A DNA stretch of 64,000 nt, from assembly GCF_018448785.1 (NCBI RefSeq), contig NZ_JAHCLU010000010.1, positions 37,244-101,243 on the forward strand, written 5' to 3'. Numbering within the stretch: the stretch's first letter is position 1; every line of letters starts with the position of its first letter. The stretch is from Halomonas jincaotanensis (lineage in GTDB: Bacteria > Pseudomonadota > Gammaproteobacteria > Pseudomonadales > Halomonadaceae). The notes beneath the pieces were generated by a model. That model saw nothing but the letters and a program-made list of their open reading frames with translations, had not been told where the DNA came from and made no database searches. A program made the position numbers and the translations under genes. Below, in pieces: positions 47,012-56,220 of this stretch.

Positions 47012-48700
47012 ATGCCACCACGCCCTCGCGTACAAATTCGTCCTCGCCGTCGCCCTCCCTTGCACATACTGCCGCTCGGCGGCTGCGGCAAGATAGGCAT
47101 GAACCTGAGCCTTTATGGGATTGATCAGCACTGGGTCGCCGTCGATTGCGGCATGATGATCCGCCAGGATCTACCCGATAGTCCGATGCAGGTGCCCAAC
47201 CTGGATACTCCGGCAACACGGGACATCATTCCCCAGGCATTGGTCATCACCCACGGTCATGAAGATCACATTGGCGCGGCCGTCTGGCTATGGCCAAAAT
47301 GGCGCTGTCCGATCCATGCCACCCCCCTGGCAGCAGGCCTTCTGCGCGCCAAGTTCACGGAACGCGGCCTCGCCACCGATGCCATCCAAGTCATCGAGCC
47401 AGGTGAGGCTATCGAGAGCGGCCCTTTCACGTTTCGCTTCCTGCCGGTGCCGCACTCGATTCCCGAAAGCTGCGCCCTGTTGGTCGTTGCCGGTGGTTAT
47501 CGTGTGCTGCATACCGGCGACTGGAAGCTCGATCCACATCCCCTTATCGGCAGACCGATTTCCACCTCGATGTTTCAAGCGATCGCCCCCGTCGACCTGG
47601 TGGTGGGCGACTCGACCAATGCCCCCATGCCCGGCCATTCCCGCAGTGAAGGGGAGGTGGCAGTAGCACTCGAACGCACCATTTCCGGCTGCCAGGGGCG
47701 GGTGGTAGTGTCCTGCTTTGCCAGCAATCTGGCCAGGGTGCTGGCCATCGGCCGAGCCGCACAACGCTGTGGTCGACGAGTCAGCCTGACGGGGCGCTCC
47801 ATGGAGCGCATGGTCCAGGTGGCACGCGGACTCGGCTATCTAGACGACTTTCCTCCCTTGGTCCCGTCGTCCGACCTCGGCTATCTGCCTCCCGAAGAAG
47901 TACTTGTCATCGCCACGGGCAGCCAGGGCGAACCTCGGGCGGCGCTACATCGGCTTGCCCAGGGCCGGCATCCCTTCCTGGAACTGGAAGGCGGGGATAG
48001 CGTCATCTTCTCTGCCAAGGCCATTCCCGGTAACGAGCTTCTGATCGAGCGCCTCAAGAGCGGCCTGAAGCGACTCGGAGTCTCGTTGCTCGATGAATTC
48101 AATCACCCGGAGCTGCACGCATCGGGACACCCCGCCCAGGAGGAATTGCGCGCCCTCTATGGCTGGATCAAGCCGCGCCGGCTACTGCCCGTGCATGGTG
48201 AGCATCGACATCAACAGGCTCACTGCACGCTGGCCAACGCCGAAGGCATCGAAGCGCCGCTGATTCCCGTCGACGGCGACCTGATTCGTCTCGACCGCAA
48301 TGGCCTTATCCTCGAGAAGCGCCATCCCCAACCGCCCTGCATCGTCACGAAAAACACGATGGCGCCTCACCCTGGGCTCAGCGGAGAGATCGGCTCCCGC
48401 TCGCGTCATGGTAGATTGTATGTGGCGCTGTCTGTCATGGTAACGGAAGCACTCGGCTGGACTCGCATCGGGGGCCTGATGCTTGACGCCAGCCACACAA
48501 GCCCCTTTGACGAGGAAGCCTTCGCCGACTGGCTCGACGAAGAACTTGAGCAGGTGCATGCCGAATCACTGGCCGAGCTGAGACTGGCATTACAGCCCCG
48601 TATATTGTCCTGGTTCGCCGATCATATGCGCCGTTTGCCCGATATCCATTTGCAGATTCTGGCTGTGGAAGCCGCGAGTCATGTGACCTCGGCTGAATGA
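47012..48700 (+). CDS. Ribonuclease J family metallo-beta-lactamase/beta-CASP RNase
   Basis: 562 residues. Metallo-beta-lactamase core with LPLGGCGKIGMNL, the dinuclear metal site THGHEDHIGA and LHTGDWKLD, a beta-CASP insert (VVVSCFASNLARV, LTGRSMERM), and a C-terminal motif LLPVHGEHRHQQAH followed by a small dimer/oligomer domain. RNase J performs 5'-to-3' exonucleolytic and endonucleolytic RNA decay. It is typical of Firmicutes, Actinobacteria and alphaproteobacteria and less usual in an RNase E-type gammaproteobacterium. Start ATG has only a weak ribosome site. Convergent with the H-NS-like gene. Confidence 0.88.
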   Translation: MPPRPRVQIRPRRRPPLHILPLGGCGKIGMNLSLYGIDQHWVAVDCGMMIRQDLPDSPMQVPNLDTPATRDIIPQALVITHGHEDHIGAAVWLWPKWRCPIHATPLAAGLLRAKFTERGLATDAIQVIEPGEAIESGPFTFRFLPVPHSIPESCALLVVAGGYRVLHTGDWKLDPHPLIGRPISTSMFQAIAPVDLVVGDSTNAPMPGHSRSEGEVAVALERTISGCQGRVVVSCFASNLARVLAIGRAAQRCGRRVSLTGRSMERMVQVARGLGYLDDFPPLVPSSDLGYLPPEEVLVIATGSQGEPRAALHRLAQGRHPFLELEGGDSVIFSAKAIPGNELLIERLKSGLKRLGVSLLDEFNHPELHASGHPAQEELRALYGWIKPRRLLPVHGEHRHQQAHCTLANAEGIEAPLIPVDGDLIRLDRNGLILEKRHPQPPCIVTKNTMAPHPGLSGEIGSRSRHGRLYVALSVMVTEALGWTRIGGLMLDASHTSPFDEEAFADWLDEELEQVHAESLAELRLALQPRILSWFADHMRRLPDIHLQILAVEAASHVTSAE

Positions 48701-48744
48701 GGCCCGCCAGTCTCATGCTGTGACATCGTAAGCACGACAAGCAA

Positions 48745-48790
48745 GCCAACAAGGCGTGTTTGCCACTGATCGCGATCACGCCTTGTTGGC
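48745..48790. terminator. 14-bp inverted repeat between RNase J and H-NS-like genes, probable bidirectional terminator
   Basis: Perfect arms gccaacaaggcgtg (48745-48758) and cacgccttgttggc (48777-48790) with an 18-base loop. The right arm is the last codons and stop of the H-NS-like gene. T-richness after either arm is modest. Confidence 0.55.
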
Positions 48791-49066
48791 ATTCTTGGGT
48801 GGGCGTCCGCGCTTGCGACGAGGCGGTTCCGTCACCAGGTCATTCAAGGACAATCCGGCGTCATTGATCGCTTCGCGGATTTCCGCCAACTTGCGTTCCT
48901 TCTGGGCTTCTTCTTGCTGTCGGGATAATTCTTCATCCTTCTTTTGTGCAATGACTTCATCGATCACCTCGGCCAGCTTGTGAAGCTGTTCCATGCTGAG
49001 CTGACGTGCCGCAGCACGGGCCACATTCTTGTTGCGGGCGATACGCTCCAAGGGTTCGCTGGACAT
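48776..49066 (-). CDS. Small H-NS-like nucleoid protein with C-terminal AT-hook
   Basis: 96 residues. N-terminal and central helical, coiled-coil region (AAARQLSMEQLHKLAEVIDEVI then KDEELSRQQEEAQKERKLAEI) resembles the oligomerisation part of H-NS-type proteins, and the C-terminus is a PRRKRGRPPK AT-hook-like DNA-binding motif. The classical H-NS C-terminal domain is much reduced. Probably binds AT-rich DNA and silences genes. Start supported by GAGAGGG. Its leader contains a 7-bp inverted repeat. Confidence 0.75.
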   Translation of the reverse strand: MSSEPLERIARNKNVARAAARQLSMEQLHKLAEVIDEVIAQKKDEELSRQQEEAQKERKLAEIREAINDAGLSLNDLVTEPPRRKRGRPPKNANKA

Positions 49067-49105
49067 TAGCCCTCTCCCTGCCGGTTAAAAGAAAATCTTC
49101 TCCCC

Positions 49106-49130
49106 CATATACCTATAGAAAAAGTATATG
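49106..49130. promoter_or_regulatory. Inverted repeat in the H-NS-like gene upstream region
   Basis: Perfect arms catatac and gtatatg separated by 11 AT-rich bases, 40 bp upstream of the start. Could be an operator or self-binding site for the AT-hook protein; unproven. Confidence 0.4.
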
Positions 49131-49222
49131 CACAGCCGAACACTTGGCAAGAAAAGTCGCGCGCTTTAACGATAATAGTAAACGAATTCGGCCTATCGCC
49201 GATTCAAGCCTCAACATAAGAA

Positions 49223-49241
49223 CGGCGCCATGTCGGCGCCG
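49223..49241 (-). terminator. Candidate terminator of the moa operon
   Basis: 7-bp GC stem cggcgcc / ggcgccg with a 5-base loop, 28 bases past the moaA stop on the reverse strand, followed by TTCTTATGTT. Moderately convincing. Confidence 0.55.
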
Positions 49242-49268
49242 ATGAATGAGAGAAAACCCGATGACTCG

Positions 49269-50267
49269 TCAGCCTCCTGTCATGTTCATGAAGCGTACCA
49301 CCTGGATATCGCCATCGGTCGTGAAATGATGGCGCTCAGGCTTGAGCGGCATCGCCTGGACGATGGTCTTTTTGAGGATATCGATATCACCGGGATGGCG
49401 ACGCATGACCTCGCGAAGATCCACGGAATGCTCGTTGCCCAGGCAAAGTAACAGGCGCCCTTCCACCGTCACTCTGACCCTATTGCAGGTCGAACAAAAG
49501 TTATGGCTATGCGGCGAGATGAAACCCACCCGGGAATCACTATCCGACATGCGGAAGTAACGGGAAGGACCCGGCGTCGTCTCGGTAGTGGGAATCAGGG
49601 GGTAGCGCGCCTCGATCAAGTCCTGAACGTCATCGCTCGAGCAATATGTCTCCGCTCGATCATGATCCGAGACATCGCCCAGCGGCATTTCCTCGATAAA
49701 ACTGATATCCAGGCCTTCCGATCGCGCAAACTCGACGAGATCCACCACTTCGTCGTCATTGCGGCCCTTGAGAATAACGGCATTTAGCTTGATGCGAGAA
49801 AAGCCGGCCTGCTTCGCCACGCGTATTCCCTCGATGACCTTGCCAAGGTCACCGGTACGTGTCAGGCGGCGAAACCGCTCGGGATCCAGAGAATCCAGAC
49901 TGATGTTAAGACGCTTCAGCCCACCATCGCGCAGTTGTGAGGCGTATTTCGGCAGGCTGGCGCCATTGGTGGTCATGGAAAAATCACGAAGGCCCGGCAA
50001 GGCGCCGATCTCGTCCACCAATTGGTTGATATCGCGTCTGACCAGTGGCTCACCCCCGGTCAGCCGGATTTTTTCCACGCCGAGTTCGACAAAGGCACGG
50101 GCCACTAGCGCCAGCTCTTCCAGCGTCAATACCTGAGCGCGGGGAAGAAATGTCATTTCTTCGCTCATGCAATAAACGCAGCGAAAATCACAGCGGTCAG
50201 TCACCGAGAGTCGCACGTAATTCACGCGTCGTCCGAAATCATCGATCAGCTCTGATGAGCTTGTCAT
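49269..50267 (-). CDS. moaA: GTP 3',8-cyclase MoaA
   Basis: 332-residue radical SAM enzyme of molybdenum-cofactor synthesis; starts the conversion of GTP to cyclic pyranopterin. N-terminal cluster [22 protein letters not shown], and a second C-terminal cluster CSTCNRVRV...CLG. The usual terminal GG pair is present (MNMTGG). ATG at 50267 is preferred over a TTG two codons upstream, both behind GGGGGAC. Last gene of the six-gene operon, one or two bases after moaE. Confidence 0.95.
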   Translation of the reverse strand: MTSSSELIDDFGRRVNYVRLSVTDRCDFRCVYCMSEEMTFLPRAQVLTLEELALVARAFVELGVEKIRLTGGEPLVRRDINQLVDEIGALPGLRDFSMTTNGASLPKYASQLRDGGLKRLNISLDSLDPERFRRLTRTGDLGKVIEGIRVAKQAGFSRIKLNAVILKGRNDDEVVDLVEFARSEGLDISFIEEMPLGDVSDHDRAETYCSSDDVQDLIEARYPLIPTTETTPGPSRYFRMSDSDSRVGFISPHSHNFCSTCNRVRVTVEGRLLLCLGNEHSVDLREVMRRHPGDIDILKKTIVQAMPLKPERHHFTTDGDIQVVRFMNMTGG

Positions 50268-50269
50268 TA

Positions 50270-50719
50270 TCAAGTCCCCCAGCGATGGGCGTCGCGGTAA
50301 TCGGATTCGCGTTCGGCTACCCAGTAATCCCCATCGCTGGCGTGTTCCTTTTTCCAGAACGGCGCGCGAGTCTTGAGGTAATCCATGATGAACTCACAGG
50401 CCTCAAAAGCGGCACGACGATGGGCACTGGCAACCACTACCAACACGATAGGGTCTCCAGGGGCCAGACGTCCAATCCGGTGGATCACACTAACCCCATC
50501 GAGCGACCATCGCGACTCTGCCTGCTCGACGATGTCGGCCAAGGCCGATTCGGTCATGCCTGGGTAGTGCTCGAGGGTCAAGGCTTGCACCTCGGGCCTT
50601 TCGTTAAAGTCGCGCACCAAGCCGGTAAAGCTTACGACCGCCCCGATACTTTTCCTTCCAGCCAGCATGGCCTGTTGCTCGGCACCGCTGTCGAAGGGCG
50701 CTTCCTGCACACGAATCAT
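50270..50719 (-). CDS. moaE: Molybdopterin synthase catalytic subunit MoaE
   Basis: 149 residues. Large subunit of molybdopterin synthase; uses the thiocarboxylate of MoaD to insert sulfur into cyclic pyranopterin monophosphate. [40 protein letters not shown] and the active-site Lys in [14 protein letters not shown] are all present. Starts two bases after the MoaC-MoaD stop. Partner MoaD is not separate here but is the tail of the MoaC protein. Confidence 0.95.
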   Translation of the reverse strand: MIRVQEAPFDSGAEQQAMLAGRKSIGAVVSFTGLVRDFNERPEVQALTLEHYPGMTESALADIVEQAESRWSLDGVSVIHRIGRLAPGDPIVLVVVASAHRRAAFEACEFIMDYLKTRAPFWKKEHASDGDYWVAERESDYRDAHRWGT

Positions 50720-50721
50720 GC

Positions 50722-51525
50722 TCAGCCTCCTGTCACTGGTGGAAAGAAGGCAACCTCGTCTTCATCGGTGATCGGGGTGGCGTCCGCCGCCATGACCTGA
50801 TTCACCGCACACATCACTCTGCCTTCATCAAGCCTGGCGAACCGAGGATCCCGTTCCTTCAGCACTTTCTTGAGCCCCGCCACATCCGCCCTTGCAAGAC
50901 TCGCCAACGGCACAGAGAGTTCACCCACGCCCAATCGCTCACGCAATTCGGCCAGGCACTTGACGCGAATGCAGGGCGATTCGGTATCACAGCGGGGCCC
51001 CAGCGAGACCTCCCCTGCAGCGCACTCCCCGGTAACGATCGGCGTCCCGGTTACCAGCCGCTGATAATCGCCGGACTTTCCCCCAGTCTTGCTGTTGAGA
51101 CGGATCTCGCCAATCTCCATGGATTTGTCCACCGCCTTGCACATGTCATAAAGCGTCAAACAGGCGATGGAGACGGCCGTAAGTGCCTCCATCTCGACAC
51201 CGGTGCGGCCATTCAAGCGGCACGTCGCAGTCACTTCGACGCTTGATCTTGCTGAATCAAGGTGAAAATCGACGGTGACCTTGGATAGTGCCAGCGAGTG
51301 GCAGAGAGGGATCAGCTCGTGGGTCCGCTTGGCCGCCTGTATTCCCGCGATGCGGGCGGTTGCCAGAACATCTCCCTTGGGCAAGCCGCCGTCGGCAAGC
51401 AGGGCGAGGGTCGCGGGTTGCATCAGTATCACACCGGACGCGCTTGCCTCTCGCTGACTTTCCGGCTTATCGCCGACATCGACCATGTGGGCCTCGCCGC
51501 GCGCATTGAGATGAGTCAGAGCCAT
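50722..51525 (-). CDS. Fused MoaC-MoaD: cyclic pyranopterin monophosphate synthase plus molybdopterin synthase sulfur carrier
   Basis: 267 residues in one uninterrupted frame. Residues 1-158 are a complete MoaC ([41 protein letters not shown] with His76, [22 protein letters not shown] with Asp127 and Lys130/134). Residues about 159-184 are a linker. Residues about 185-267 are a complete MoaD ubiquitin-like domain ([14 protein letters not shown] to [14 protein letters not shown]) with the functional C-terminal Gly-Gly. Normally these are two proteins. The MoaD start codon is replaced (Cys185) and no in-frame stop separates the parts. GAGG precedes the ATG. Follows moeA by 22 bp. Confidence 0.93.
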   Translation of the reverse strand: MALTHLNARGEAHMVDVGDKPESQREASASGVILMQPATLALLADGGLPKGDVLATARIAGIQAAKRTHELIPLCHSLALSKVTVDFHLDSARSSVEVTATCRLNGRTGVEMEALTAVSIACLTLYDMCKAVDKSMEIGEIRLNSKTGGKSGDYQRLVTGTPIVTGECAAGEVSLGPRCDTESPCIRVKCLAELRERLGVGELSVPLASLARADVAGLKKVLKERDPRFARLDEGRVMCAVNQVMAADATPITDEDEVAFFPPVTGG

Positions 51526-51547
51526 GAAATGAGCCTCATGAAAATCG

Positions 51548-52801
51548 TCATGGAAGTCGATACAGGGGATGAAGCGTGACCGCCTCGCCGGGTTCCACGC
51601 TCTTGCGATCGGCACTGATCTCGATCAGACAATTCGCCATGACCATGGAAGAAAGAATACCGGAACCCTGGGCGCCTGTGCTACGCACCGAAAGCTGCCC
51701 TTTGTTATCGCAGCTATAGACGCCGCGTACATAATCGACGCGTCCTTCCCGGCTTTTCATGTGATGTTCGGCCAAGGCGGATAAGGCAGGCATCGGTGCG
51801 GCATCGCGCCCCTGCAAGCGGGCCAATAACGGCGCGACCAGTTCGAGATAGGTGATCATGACCGCGACAGGATTACCGGGCAAACCCAGAAACGGCACGC
51901 GTCGCGAACCAATAGTACCGCAGGCGAGAGGCCGTCCTGGCCGGATGGCGATGCGCCAGAAACCCAGCTCACCGACCTCGGTCAGCGCAGAACGCGTGAA
52001 GTCGGCCTCACCCACCGAGACGCCACCGCTGGTGATGATCAAGTCAGCCTGACTGGCGGCCTGGTCGAGAGCTTCGATCAGTACATCCCGATCATCCGAC
52101 AGAATGCCGAGATCGATAGGCTCACCCCCGCTCTCGATCACCAGCCCTTGCAGCGTGAATCGGTTGGCATCATAAAGTCCGGCAGGAGGCAGAGGAGATC
52201 CCGGCGCCGTGACTTCATTGCCCGTCGAGAACAACGCGACCCTGGGCCTGCGAACCACCCGCACCCGATCAAATCCCAGCGACGCCAGCAGCCCCAGTTC
52301 GGCGGCCGACACCCGCGTTCCTGCCGCCAGAGCCAGCTGGCCCCGCGCGATGTCCTCACCGGCTTGTCGGACGTGCTGGCCACGCTTGACCGTTTCGGAC
52401 CGATTGACGACCACTTGGCCATCATGCTCCTCAAGTTGCTCGCGCATGATGACCGTATCGGCACCGGGCGGCATTGGAGCCCCCGTGGTGATGCCAAGAC
52501 ATTCACCCGCCGCGAGGCTTCGCTGATATTGCTGACCGGCAAACAACTGGCCAACGCGTCGCCAGAGGCTCGTGGCGTCTACAGTCGGTGACCATTCCAA
52601 CGCGATACCGTCCATCGCCGCATTGGTATTGCCCGGCACATCGATCGGTGAGATGACCGACTCGGCAAGTACACGGCCATGCGCTCTGGAAAGCGGCAGG
52701 GCCTCGGAGGCCAGCGACGATGTCGCCAGCGCAAGAATCGCCTCACGCGCCTCCTCGACCGCCAACATTCGCTCGCCGAGATCAAAGCAGGAAAGGGTCA
52801 T
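51548..52801 (-). CDS. moeA: Molybdopterin molybdenumtransferase MoeA
   Basis: 417 residues. Inserts molybdate into adenylated molybdopterin. Conserved pieces: [48 protein letters not shown] and [17 protein letters not shown] at 52801 lies behind GGAGGAGAC and overlaps the mobB stop (ATGA). An upstream extension in frame is unsupported. Confidence 0.95.
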   Translation of the reverse strand: MTLSCFDLGERMLAVEEAREAILALATSSLASEALPLSRAHGRVLAESVISPIDVPGNTNAAMDGIALEWSPTVDATSLWRRVGQLFAGQQYQRSLAAGECLGITTGAPMPPGADTVIMREQLEEHDGQVVVNRSETVKRGQHVRQAGEDIARGQLALAAGTRVSAAELGLLASLGFDRVRVVRRPRVALFSTGNEVTAPGSPLPPAGLYDANRFTLQGLVIESGGEPIDLGILSDDRDVLIEALDQAASQADLIITSGGVSVGEADFTRSALTEVGELGFWRIAIRPGRPLACGTIGSRRVPFLGLPGNPVAVMITYLELVAPLLARLQGRDAAPMPALSALAEHHMKSREGRVDYVRGVYSCDNKGQLSVRSTGAQGSGILSSMVMANCLIEISADRKSVEPGEAVTLHPLYRLP

Positions 52802-53391
52802 CGTGTCTCCTCCCGGGGCACGGGGCGAGGACCGTGCTGACTTGACCAGCGCGCGGGCCAGGCAGCGATCCATGCAACGAGCGAATCGTAGTCGTTGAGG
52901 TCGAGCGATTCGACACCAGCGGGCAATGTCAACGCCTGATCACTGGCGACCGCCTTGATCCACGGGTCCTCGCCGGCACGCAGTGGCTTGCCCAGTGAGG
53001 CTCGATAAAGCTCCAGCTTGGGCAGTGGCCAGGCCTTGAAGCCCTCCACCAATACCAGGTCCGGCGCCTGCTGGCGCACCATTGCGATCAACTCAACAAG
53101 GTTCGCCTCCCCGGCGCCAGGCGTGTCCATCATCAGGGCCACCCGTGAGCGTGAGGCGACCAGCATCGGCGACGCTCCCGCCTCTCGCAACCGGTAGCTA
53201 TCCTTGCCTGGCTGATCGACGTCGAAGCCATGATGGGCATGCTTGATCACGGCGACACGCAGACCCTGCTGACGCAACCGTGGCAACAACCCTTCGAGCA
53301 AGGTTGTCTTGCCGGTGCCGCTCCAAGCAGCGATGCCCAGCAACGGCAATTTCTCGTCAAGCGTCAGCCGCTCATGGCAGGTCTCGCTCAT
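52798..53391 (-). CDS. mobB: Molybdopterin-guanine dinucleotide biosynthesis protein MobB
   Basis: 197-residue P-loop GTPase-like adaptor. Walker A GIAAWSGTGKTTLLEGLLP near residue 20, VAVIKHAHHGFDVDQPGKDSYRLREAGA and DLVLVEGFKAWPLPKLELYRA identify MobB. Assists MobA in GMP attachment to the cofactor. Overlaps mobA and moeA by four bases at each end. Confidence 0.93.
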   Translation of the reverse strand: MSETCHERLTLDEKLPLLGIAAWSGTGKTTLLEGLLPRLRQQGLRVAVIKHAHHGFDVDQPGKDSYRLREAGASPMLVASRSRVALMMDTPGAGEANLVELIAMVRQQAPDLVLVEGFKAWPLPKLELYRASLGKPLRAGEDPWIKAVASDQALTLPAGVESLDLNDYDSLVAWIAAWPARWSSQHGPRPVPREETR

Positions 53392-53993
53392 TGGCGCGGG
53401 GTCTCCTCTTGCAGCGTCAGCTCCAGGCGGCGCTTCTCGTCTTCGGTATTGAGATTGGCGAAGGCCTCGGGACAGTCGGACACGTCCACCCGGCACCAGG
53501 CGTGGCGAGCATACCAGCGGTCGATCTTGCGTTCTCCGCCACTCAACGCCTCGCCCAGATCATCGGCTAGCGAGGTGCGGATCAAGGCCACAACAGGATG
53601 CAGCCGCTCGCCGTCAAACGCGACCGCGATATCGGCATCACCAATGCTGGCGACCAACCTCGCCACCAGATCATGCGGCAACGCCGGGCTGTCGCAAGGC
53701 ACCACAACCAACCAAGGCGTGGTGGCGGCCAGCAGTCCGCTGTAAATGCCCATCAACGGCCCCTGAAAGCCCTCCTCGACGTCGGCAATCACGCGAGCGG
53801 CGAGAGGACGGTAAGCGTCGAGGTGACGGTTGGCATTGATCAACACCTCAGAAACCTGGCCTTCCAGTCGTTCGCGCACATGCATCACCAGCGGTTGCCC
53901 CGCGAAAATCTCCAGCCCCTTGTCACGTCCGCCCATCCGGCGTCCCTGACCTCCGGCCAGTATCAACCCGGTGAGCTCGCCTTGCTTGATCAT
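53388..53993 (-). CDS. mobA: Molybdenum cofactor guanylyltransferase MobA
   Basis: 201 residues. Transfers GMP to molybdopterin to form the guanine dinucleotide cofactor. N-terminal nucleotide site LILAGGQGRRMGGRDKGLE and catalytic VVVPCDSPALPHDL are present. ATG at 53993 has AGGAG seven bases upstream. First gene of the operon mobA-mobB-moeA-moaCD-moaE-moaA, which with its cofactor flavour implies a DMSO-reductase-family enzyme elsewhere. No Moco riboswitch was recognised in the 249-bp divergent gap. Confidence 0.94.
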   Translation of the reverse strand: MIKQGELTGLILAGGQGRRMGGRDKGLEIFAGQPLVMHVRERLEGQVSEVLINANRHLDAYRPLAARVIADVEEGFQGPLMGIYSGLLAATTPWLVVVPCDSPALPHDLVARLVASIGDADIAVAFDGERLHPVVALIRTSLADDLGEALSGGERKIDRWYARHAWCRVDVSDCPEAFANLNTEDEKRRLELTLQEETPRQ

Positions 53994-54242
53994 CGATGCT
54001 CCTGCTGGTGACGTTTTTCTGTCACCCATGATGCCTGACCACGACAAGGCGCGCCACGCCGCCGCCCTCCCCGTGCCGTTGACAGGACGCAGGCCCGGGA
54101 ACGGCTTATCGCCGACGGCCTTAAACGGTATCCTGTGTTCACTATTCTTGACGGTCCTGCGTATCTTGATGGTTCCGCGTCTCCACGACCTTTTCCACAG
54201 ACCGCTCTCGACGTTCACCACGCTGGCACGACAGGAGTAAAG

Positions 54243-54836
54243 ATGCAGACCACACAGGGCGGCTTCGATGTCGGCACCCGCCTGCGGCAGCTGCGCAACG
54301 CGCGAGGCCTCTCACAACGCGAGTTGGCCAAGCGCGCGGGCGTGACCAACAGCACCATCTCGCTCGTTGAGCAGAACAGCGTCAGCCCTTCGGTGAGTTC
54401 ACTGAAAAAGATTCTCGATGCACTGCCGGTATCGATCAGCGCCTTTTTTGCCGGCGAAGAGACCAGCCAACCGCGCCCCTTCTATCGCGCCGATGAGCTC
54501 ACCGAGATCGGTGATGGCCATCTTTCCTGGCGTCTGGTCGCGGCGCGCCAACCCGGTCGCAGCATGTCGATCATCCATGAGCGCTATCCGCCCGGCAGCG
54601 ACAGCGGCGAGGAGATGCTCGAACACGAGGGCGAGGAAGGCGGTGTAGTGGTTGCCGGCGAGATCGAGATCACTGTCAGCGGAGAGGTTGCCGTACTCGA
54701 GAAAGGAGATGGCTACTATTTCGACTCGCGCCTGCCACACCGGTTTCGCAATATTGGCGAGACGGAGTGCGTGATCGTCAGTGCCAGCACCCCGCCAACC
54801 TTCTCGGACGGCGGGCTAGACGCGCATCACGCCTGA
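54243..54836 (+). CDS. HTH-XRE/cupin transcriptional regulator (PuuR-like)
   Basis: 197 residues. N-terminal XRE helix-turn-helix (VGTRLRQLRNARGLSQRELAKRAGVTNSTISLVEQ) and C-terminal cupin domain (EEGGVVVAGEIEITVSGEVAVLEKGDGYYFDSRLPHRFRN). This architecture is that of PuuR, the putrescine-responsive repressor, and related amine/amino-acid regulators; no target gene adjoins to confirm. ATG behind CAGGAG. Convergent with uraA, six bases apart. Confidence 0.88.
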   Translation: MQTTQGGFDVGTRLRQLRNARGLSQRELAKRAGVTNSTISLVEQNSVSPSVSSLKKILDALPVSISAFFAGEETSQPRPFYRADELTEIGDGHLSWRLVAARQPGRSMSIIHERYPPGSDSGEEMLEHEGEEGGVVVAGEIEITVSGEVAVLEKGDGYYFDSRLPHRFRNIGETECVIVSASTPPTFSDGGLDAHHA

Positions 54837-54842
54837 GGCGGT

Positions 54843-56087
54843 TTATTCGTCCTCTTCATCCCTTGGTAACACCCAATTGAGCAGAATACCGACCAGCGCC
54901 GCCAGACTGACGCCCTGAAGGGTGAAATGACCGCCTCCGAACTGCATGCCGCCGATACCAAACACCAACACCAAGGACACCACCACCAGATTGCGTGGAG
55001 CGGTCAGCGGCTTGCCGGCACGCACCAGGGTATTCATGCCGACCACAGCGATCGATCCGAAGAGCAGGGTCATGATGCCTCCCATGACCGGGCCTGGAAT
55101 GGTCTGAAGCAGCGCGCCCAGCTTGCCGACGAAGGCCAGCACGATGGCAATGACCGCAGCCACCACCATGATCCGAGGGTCGAAGGCTCGCGTCAGGGTC
55201 ACCGCACCGGTCACTTCCGAGTAGGTGGTGTTGGGTGGACCACCGAATAGCGCCGCTGCCGTCGTGGCCAGGCCGTCGCCCAGCAGGGTGCGATGCAGGC
55301 CCGGCGTCTCGAGGTAATTCTGTCGGGTGACCGAGCCGATGGCGACCATGTCGCCGATATGCTCAACGGCTGGCGCGATCGCCACGGGAATCATGAACAG
55401 GATGGCAGCCCAGTGAAAGCTCGGTGCGGTAAAGCTGGGCAGGGCCAGCCAGGCGGCCTCCTGAACAGGCGAAAAGTCGACCACCCCCATCAACAGGGCC
55501 AGCAGGTAGCCGGTGACGATACCGCCCATGATCGGGATCAGGCGCAGCAATCCGCGGCCGAACACAGCGAGGATCAAGGTCACCAGAAGGCTGACCATCG
55601 ACAAGAAGATCGCCGGGCCATAACCGATGTTATCGCTGGTCTGGCCGGTGGCCATTTCCACTGCCACCGGCGCCAGGGCCAGACCGATCACCATGATGAC
55701 CGGCCCGACCACTACTGGCGGCAACAACCGATGCAGCCAGCCAGTGCCCTTGAGTCGCACCACCTGGGAAATCGCCACGTAGACCAGGCCGGCCACCATC
55801 AAGCCGCCCAGCGTGGCGGAAACGCCAAAGCTCGCCACGGACCCCTGGATCGGTGCAATAAAGGCGAAGGACGACGCCAGGAACACCGGCACCGTAACAC
55901 GCGTCACGCCATGGAAAATCAGTGTGCCGATGCCGGCAGTGAACAACGCCACATTGGGATCGAGACCGGTCAGGAGGGGCACCAGCACCAGGGCCCCGAA
56001 AGCTACGAAGAGCATCTGCGCCCCGGTCAACAGGGTCTTGAGCGGAGAATCGACCGAGGCCTGGGCAGCCGCCGTCTGGTTACTCAT
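54843..56087 (-). CDS. uraA: Uracil permease (NCS2 family)
   Basis: 414 residues with about fourteen membrane helices. Uracil:proton symport. NCS2 signatures in the middle: VAIAPAVEHIGDMVAIGSVTR (the QH/EH-type motif) and LLGDGLATTAAALFGGPPNTTY. Downstream of upp in the same direction, separated by an intrinsic terminator or attenuator. Specificity inferred from UraA-like sequence and upp linkage. Confidence 0.92.
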   Translation of the reverse strand: MSNQTAAAQASVDSPLKTLLTGAQMLFVAFGALVLVPLLTGLDPNVALFTAGIGTLIFHGVTRVTVPVFLASSFAFIAPIQGSVASFGVSATLGGLMVAGLVYVAISQVVRLKGTGWLHRLLPPVVVGPVIMVIGLALAPVAVEMATGQTSDNIGYGPAIFLSMVSLLVTLILAVFGRGLLRLIPIMGGIVTGYLLALLMGVVDFSPVQEAAWLALPSFTAPSFHWAAILFMIPVAIAPAVEHIGDMVAIGSVTRQNYLETPGLHRTLLGDGLATTAAALFGGPPNTTYSEVTGAVTLTRAFDPRIMVVAAVIAIVLAFVGKLGALLQTIPGPVMGGIMTLLFGSIAVVGMNTLVRAGKPLTAPRNLVVVSLVLVFGIGGMQFGGGHFTLQGVSLAALVGILLNWVLPRDEEDE

Positions 56088-56124
56088 GGGAGGTCTCCAT
56101 CATTATGGTGAAGGTTGGATACAG

Positions 56125-56156
56125 AAAAACGCCCCTGATCGATAATCGCAGGGGCG
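56125..56156 (-). terminator. Rho-independent terminator/attenuator between upp and uraA
   Basis: On the reverse strand cgcccctg pairs with caggggcg across an 11-base loop and is followed by TTTTT. It lies 65 bases past upp and 38 bases before uraA, so it may reduce read-through into uraA. Confidence 0.85.
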
Positions 56157-56220
56157 GAAAATCAGCATCAGATTTTTTGAGCTATTACGGCGACGAGCGC
56201 AGTCCGGGTGCTGCCAACGA

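Noticed and set aside
53994..54242. Moco riboswitch upstream of mobA
   Set aside because: No extended conserved stem structure recognisable; the gap reads as two divergent promoters.
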